37,160 nucleotides of DNA from Stutzerimonas stutzeri KOS6. GTDB lineage: Bacteria; Pseudomonadota; Gammaproteobacteria; Pseudomonadales; Pseudomonadaceae. The stretch is from positions 158,843 through 196,002 of the forward strand of contig NZ_KK020676.1 of assembly GCF_000307775.2 (NCBI RefSeq), written 5' to 3'. The position numbers and the translations under genes are program-made. The stretch's first letter is position 1; each line of letters starts with the position of its first letter. Below are positions 35,860 through 37,160 of the stretch, piece after piece. The notes beneath the pieces were generated by a model, which was given only the letters and a program-made list of their open reading frames with translations, ran no database searches and had not been told where the DNA came from.

Positions 35860-36995
35860 CAGCTTTCGCCTCCCTGAACGCGGCGGATACGGTGGCGGAT
35901 GAAGAAATCCGACGAGGCGACGCAGATCACCAGGATCGCCTGGATCAGCTGCACCATGGAAAACGGGATCTGGTAGAACACCTGCAGGCTGCGCCCGGCG
36001 ACGAACAGCATCGCCATCAGCAGCGCCACCACCAGTGCAGCAAGCGGATTGTTGCGCGCCAGGAAGGCGATGAGGATGCCGGAGAAGCCGTAGCCCTGGT
36101 AGAACGACTGGGTCAGCCGGCCCTCCTGCCCGGCGGTCACCAGAAACCCGGCGATGCCGGCCATGGCGCCGGACACCAGCACCGTGCCGATGATCATCTT
36201 CTGCACCGGCACACCCACGGCGCCGGCCACCCGCGGATTGGCGTCGACGAAGCGCAGGTAAAGCCCGGCGCGCGAGATACCGAGAAACCACAGCGCCAGC
36301 AAGGCCACCAGGATCGCCAACGGCACCGCCGCGCTAATGCCGTCGAATAGCTCGGGCAGGCGCTCGAACGGCTGGAATTGCGGCGAGTAAGGGAACGAGC
36401 TCTTCGGGTCCTTCCAACTGCCGTAGAGCAGGTGCAGCAGGAAATTGATCGCCAGGTAGTTGAGCATCAGCGTGGAGATGATCTCGTTGACCTTCAGCCG
36501 CAGCTTGAGCAGCACCGGCGCCAGCGCCCAGAGCAGACCGCAGCAGATCGCCGCGGCCAGCATCAGCGGCAGACGCAGGGCGGGCGGGCCGACCTCGAAC
36601 AGCGAAATCGCCGTGGCGCCGATGGCCCCCCAGATCATCTGCCCCTCGAGCCCCAGGTTCCAGAACCTGGCGCGAAACGCCATGCAGCCGGCCAGGCCGA
36701 CGAGAATCATCGGCGCGGCCTGGAACAGCACCGCCTTCAGGCTCTGGGCGTCGAACACCGTGAGGACGACGAACTCGTTGAGCAACTCGCCGGCCGGAAC
36801 GCCGGCGGCGATCAGTATCGCGGCGCAGATGCCCAGCCCCAGCAACAGGGCAAGGCCGATGATCAGGGCCTGCCACGGCCAGGCCAGCTGCTGGCGGATT
36901 TCCAGCGCATATCGCCGCGACAGCAGCGGCTGCTTCGAGCGCTTCGCCACCTGCGCGGCCTGCTCCAGCATCACGGGGCGTACCTGTTCATTCAT
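35859..36995 (-). CDS. Nucleoside-type ABC transporter permease, first subunit
   Basis: A 378-residue permease of the same family (YufP/NupP-like), longer than its partner. It has a basic cytoplasmic N-terminus of about 40 residues, roughly ten helices, the segment MAFRARFWNLGLEGQMIWGA (family landmark) and the coupling loop YLRFVDANPRVAGAVGVPV. GAGGTGAGG gives a strong ribosome site before ATG 36995. It is the first gene of this operon visible here; the usual ATPase gene would be upstream, but a REP-like pair intervenes, so it may lie beyond the window. Confidence 0.92.
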   Translation of the reverse strand: MNEQVRPVMLEQAAQVAKRSKQPLLSRRYALEIRQQLAWPWQALIIGLALLLGLGICAAILIAAGVPAGELLNEFVVLTVFDAQSLKAVLFQAAPMILVGLAGCMAFRARFWNLGLEGQMIWGAIGATAISLFEVGPPALRLPLMLAAAICCGLLWALAPVLLKLRLKVNEIISTLMLNYLAINFLLHLLYGSWKDPKSSFPYSPQFQPFERLPELFDGISAAVPLAILVALLALWFLGISRAGLYLRFVDANPRVAGAVGVPVQKMIIGTVLVSGAMAGIAGFLVTAGQEGRLTQSFYQGYGFSGILIAFLARNNPLAALVVALLMAMLFVAGRSLQVFYQIPFSMVQLIQAILVICVASSDFFIRHRIRRVQGGES

Positions 36996-37029
36996 GCCTC
37001 ACCTCGCGTGCTTCGCATTGTTGAGCTAC

Positions 37030-37116
37030 CTGTAGAGTCGAATTCATTCGACCGATTCTCCACGCTGCGCCCGACGCGGCTGCGGTGCCGTTGGGCGAAC
37101 AAGTTCGCCCCTACAG
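37030..37116. repeat. REP-like inverted pair at the right edge
   Basis: Two inverted arms of about 23 bp (37030-37052 and 37093-37116). Both carry CTGTAG/CTACAG outer ends and an inner hairpin (GTCGAAT-TC-ATTCGAC and GGGCGAAC-AA-GTTCGCCC). The pair is imperfect but shares the architecture of the element at 21059-21123 with a different core. Its position, 35 bp 5' of the permease start, separates that gene from whatever precedes it. Confidence 0.65.
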
Positions 37117-37160
37117 CTCGGGGCATCAGCATCACCGGGGTACCTGCATTTGCATCGAGA

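Overview
The window looks like chromosomal DNA of a denitrifying gamma-proteobacterium of the Pseudomonas stutzeri (Stutzerimonas) group. It is GC-rich. It carries a complete nitrous-oxide reductase operon in the order nosR-Z-D-F-Y-L-tatE, a phhR/phhABC phenylalanine-catabolic locus, a katB-ankB pair and REP-like inverted pairs, all typical of Pseudomonas. The species assignment is an inference from gene content and order. I see no prophage, insertion sequence, CRISPR array, tRNA or rRNA gene.

Layout. Positions 1-100 are a REP-like inverted pair. Positions 152-8304 (minus strand) are the nos operon, with an FNR/DNR-type palindrome upstream of nosR and two strong hairpins between nosZ and nosD. 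Next on the minus strand come an acyl-CoA dehydrogenase (8528-9778), a small four-helix membrane protein and a glycine-zipper protein. An AT-rich intergenic island with repeated GGTTAAA motifs (about 10868-10990) separates these from plus-strand genes: a DUF488 protein, a thioredoxin-reductase-like flavoprotein, L-serine dehydratase, and a very large CheB-CheR-PAS-histidine kinase-receiver fusion (about 14135-18313).

The phh locus follows. phhR is divergent from phhA-phhB-phhC (phenylalanine hydroxylase, carbinolamine dehydratase, aromatic aminotransferase), and a REP-like inverted pair sits between phhA and phhB. Then come a phytanoyl-CoA-dioxygenase-family oxygenase, cyanase (cynS), and on the minus strand katB-ankB (periplasmic catalase plus ankyrin protein). 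codB-codA (cytosine permease and deaminase) follow on the plus strand and are preceded by a good candidate sigma-54 promoter. A diheme cytochrome c, a hotdog thioesterase, a YjdM zinc-ribbon protein, a cold-shock-domain/DUF1294 membrane fusion, a NYN-LOTUS putative RNase, a solute-binding/GGDEF diguanylate cyclase and a small secreted protein come next. The window ends with two overlapping nucleoside-type ABC permease genes (minus strand) and a third REP-like pair.

Functional picture. The nos operon is the terminal step of denitrification, with reductase, electron-donor/regulator, copper and sulfur supply, and Tat export. The phh, sdaA, codBA and cynS genes release carbon and nitrogen from amino acids, cytosine and cyanate. 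The catalase pair and flavoprotein deal with redox stress. Most of the window is ordinary core or near-core genome. The most interesting items are the sigma-54 site at codBA, the non-canonical GAFTGA motif in PhhR, the unusual H-box of the CheBR hybrid kinase, the CSD-DUF1294 / NYN-LOTUS divergent pair, the AT-rich repeat island, and the three related inverted-pair repeats. I did not find clear evidence for a wholly new multi-gene system.
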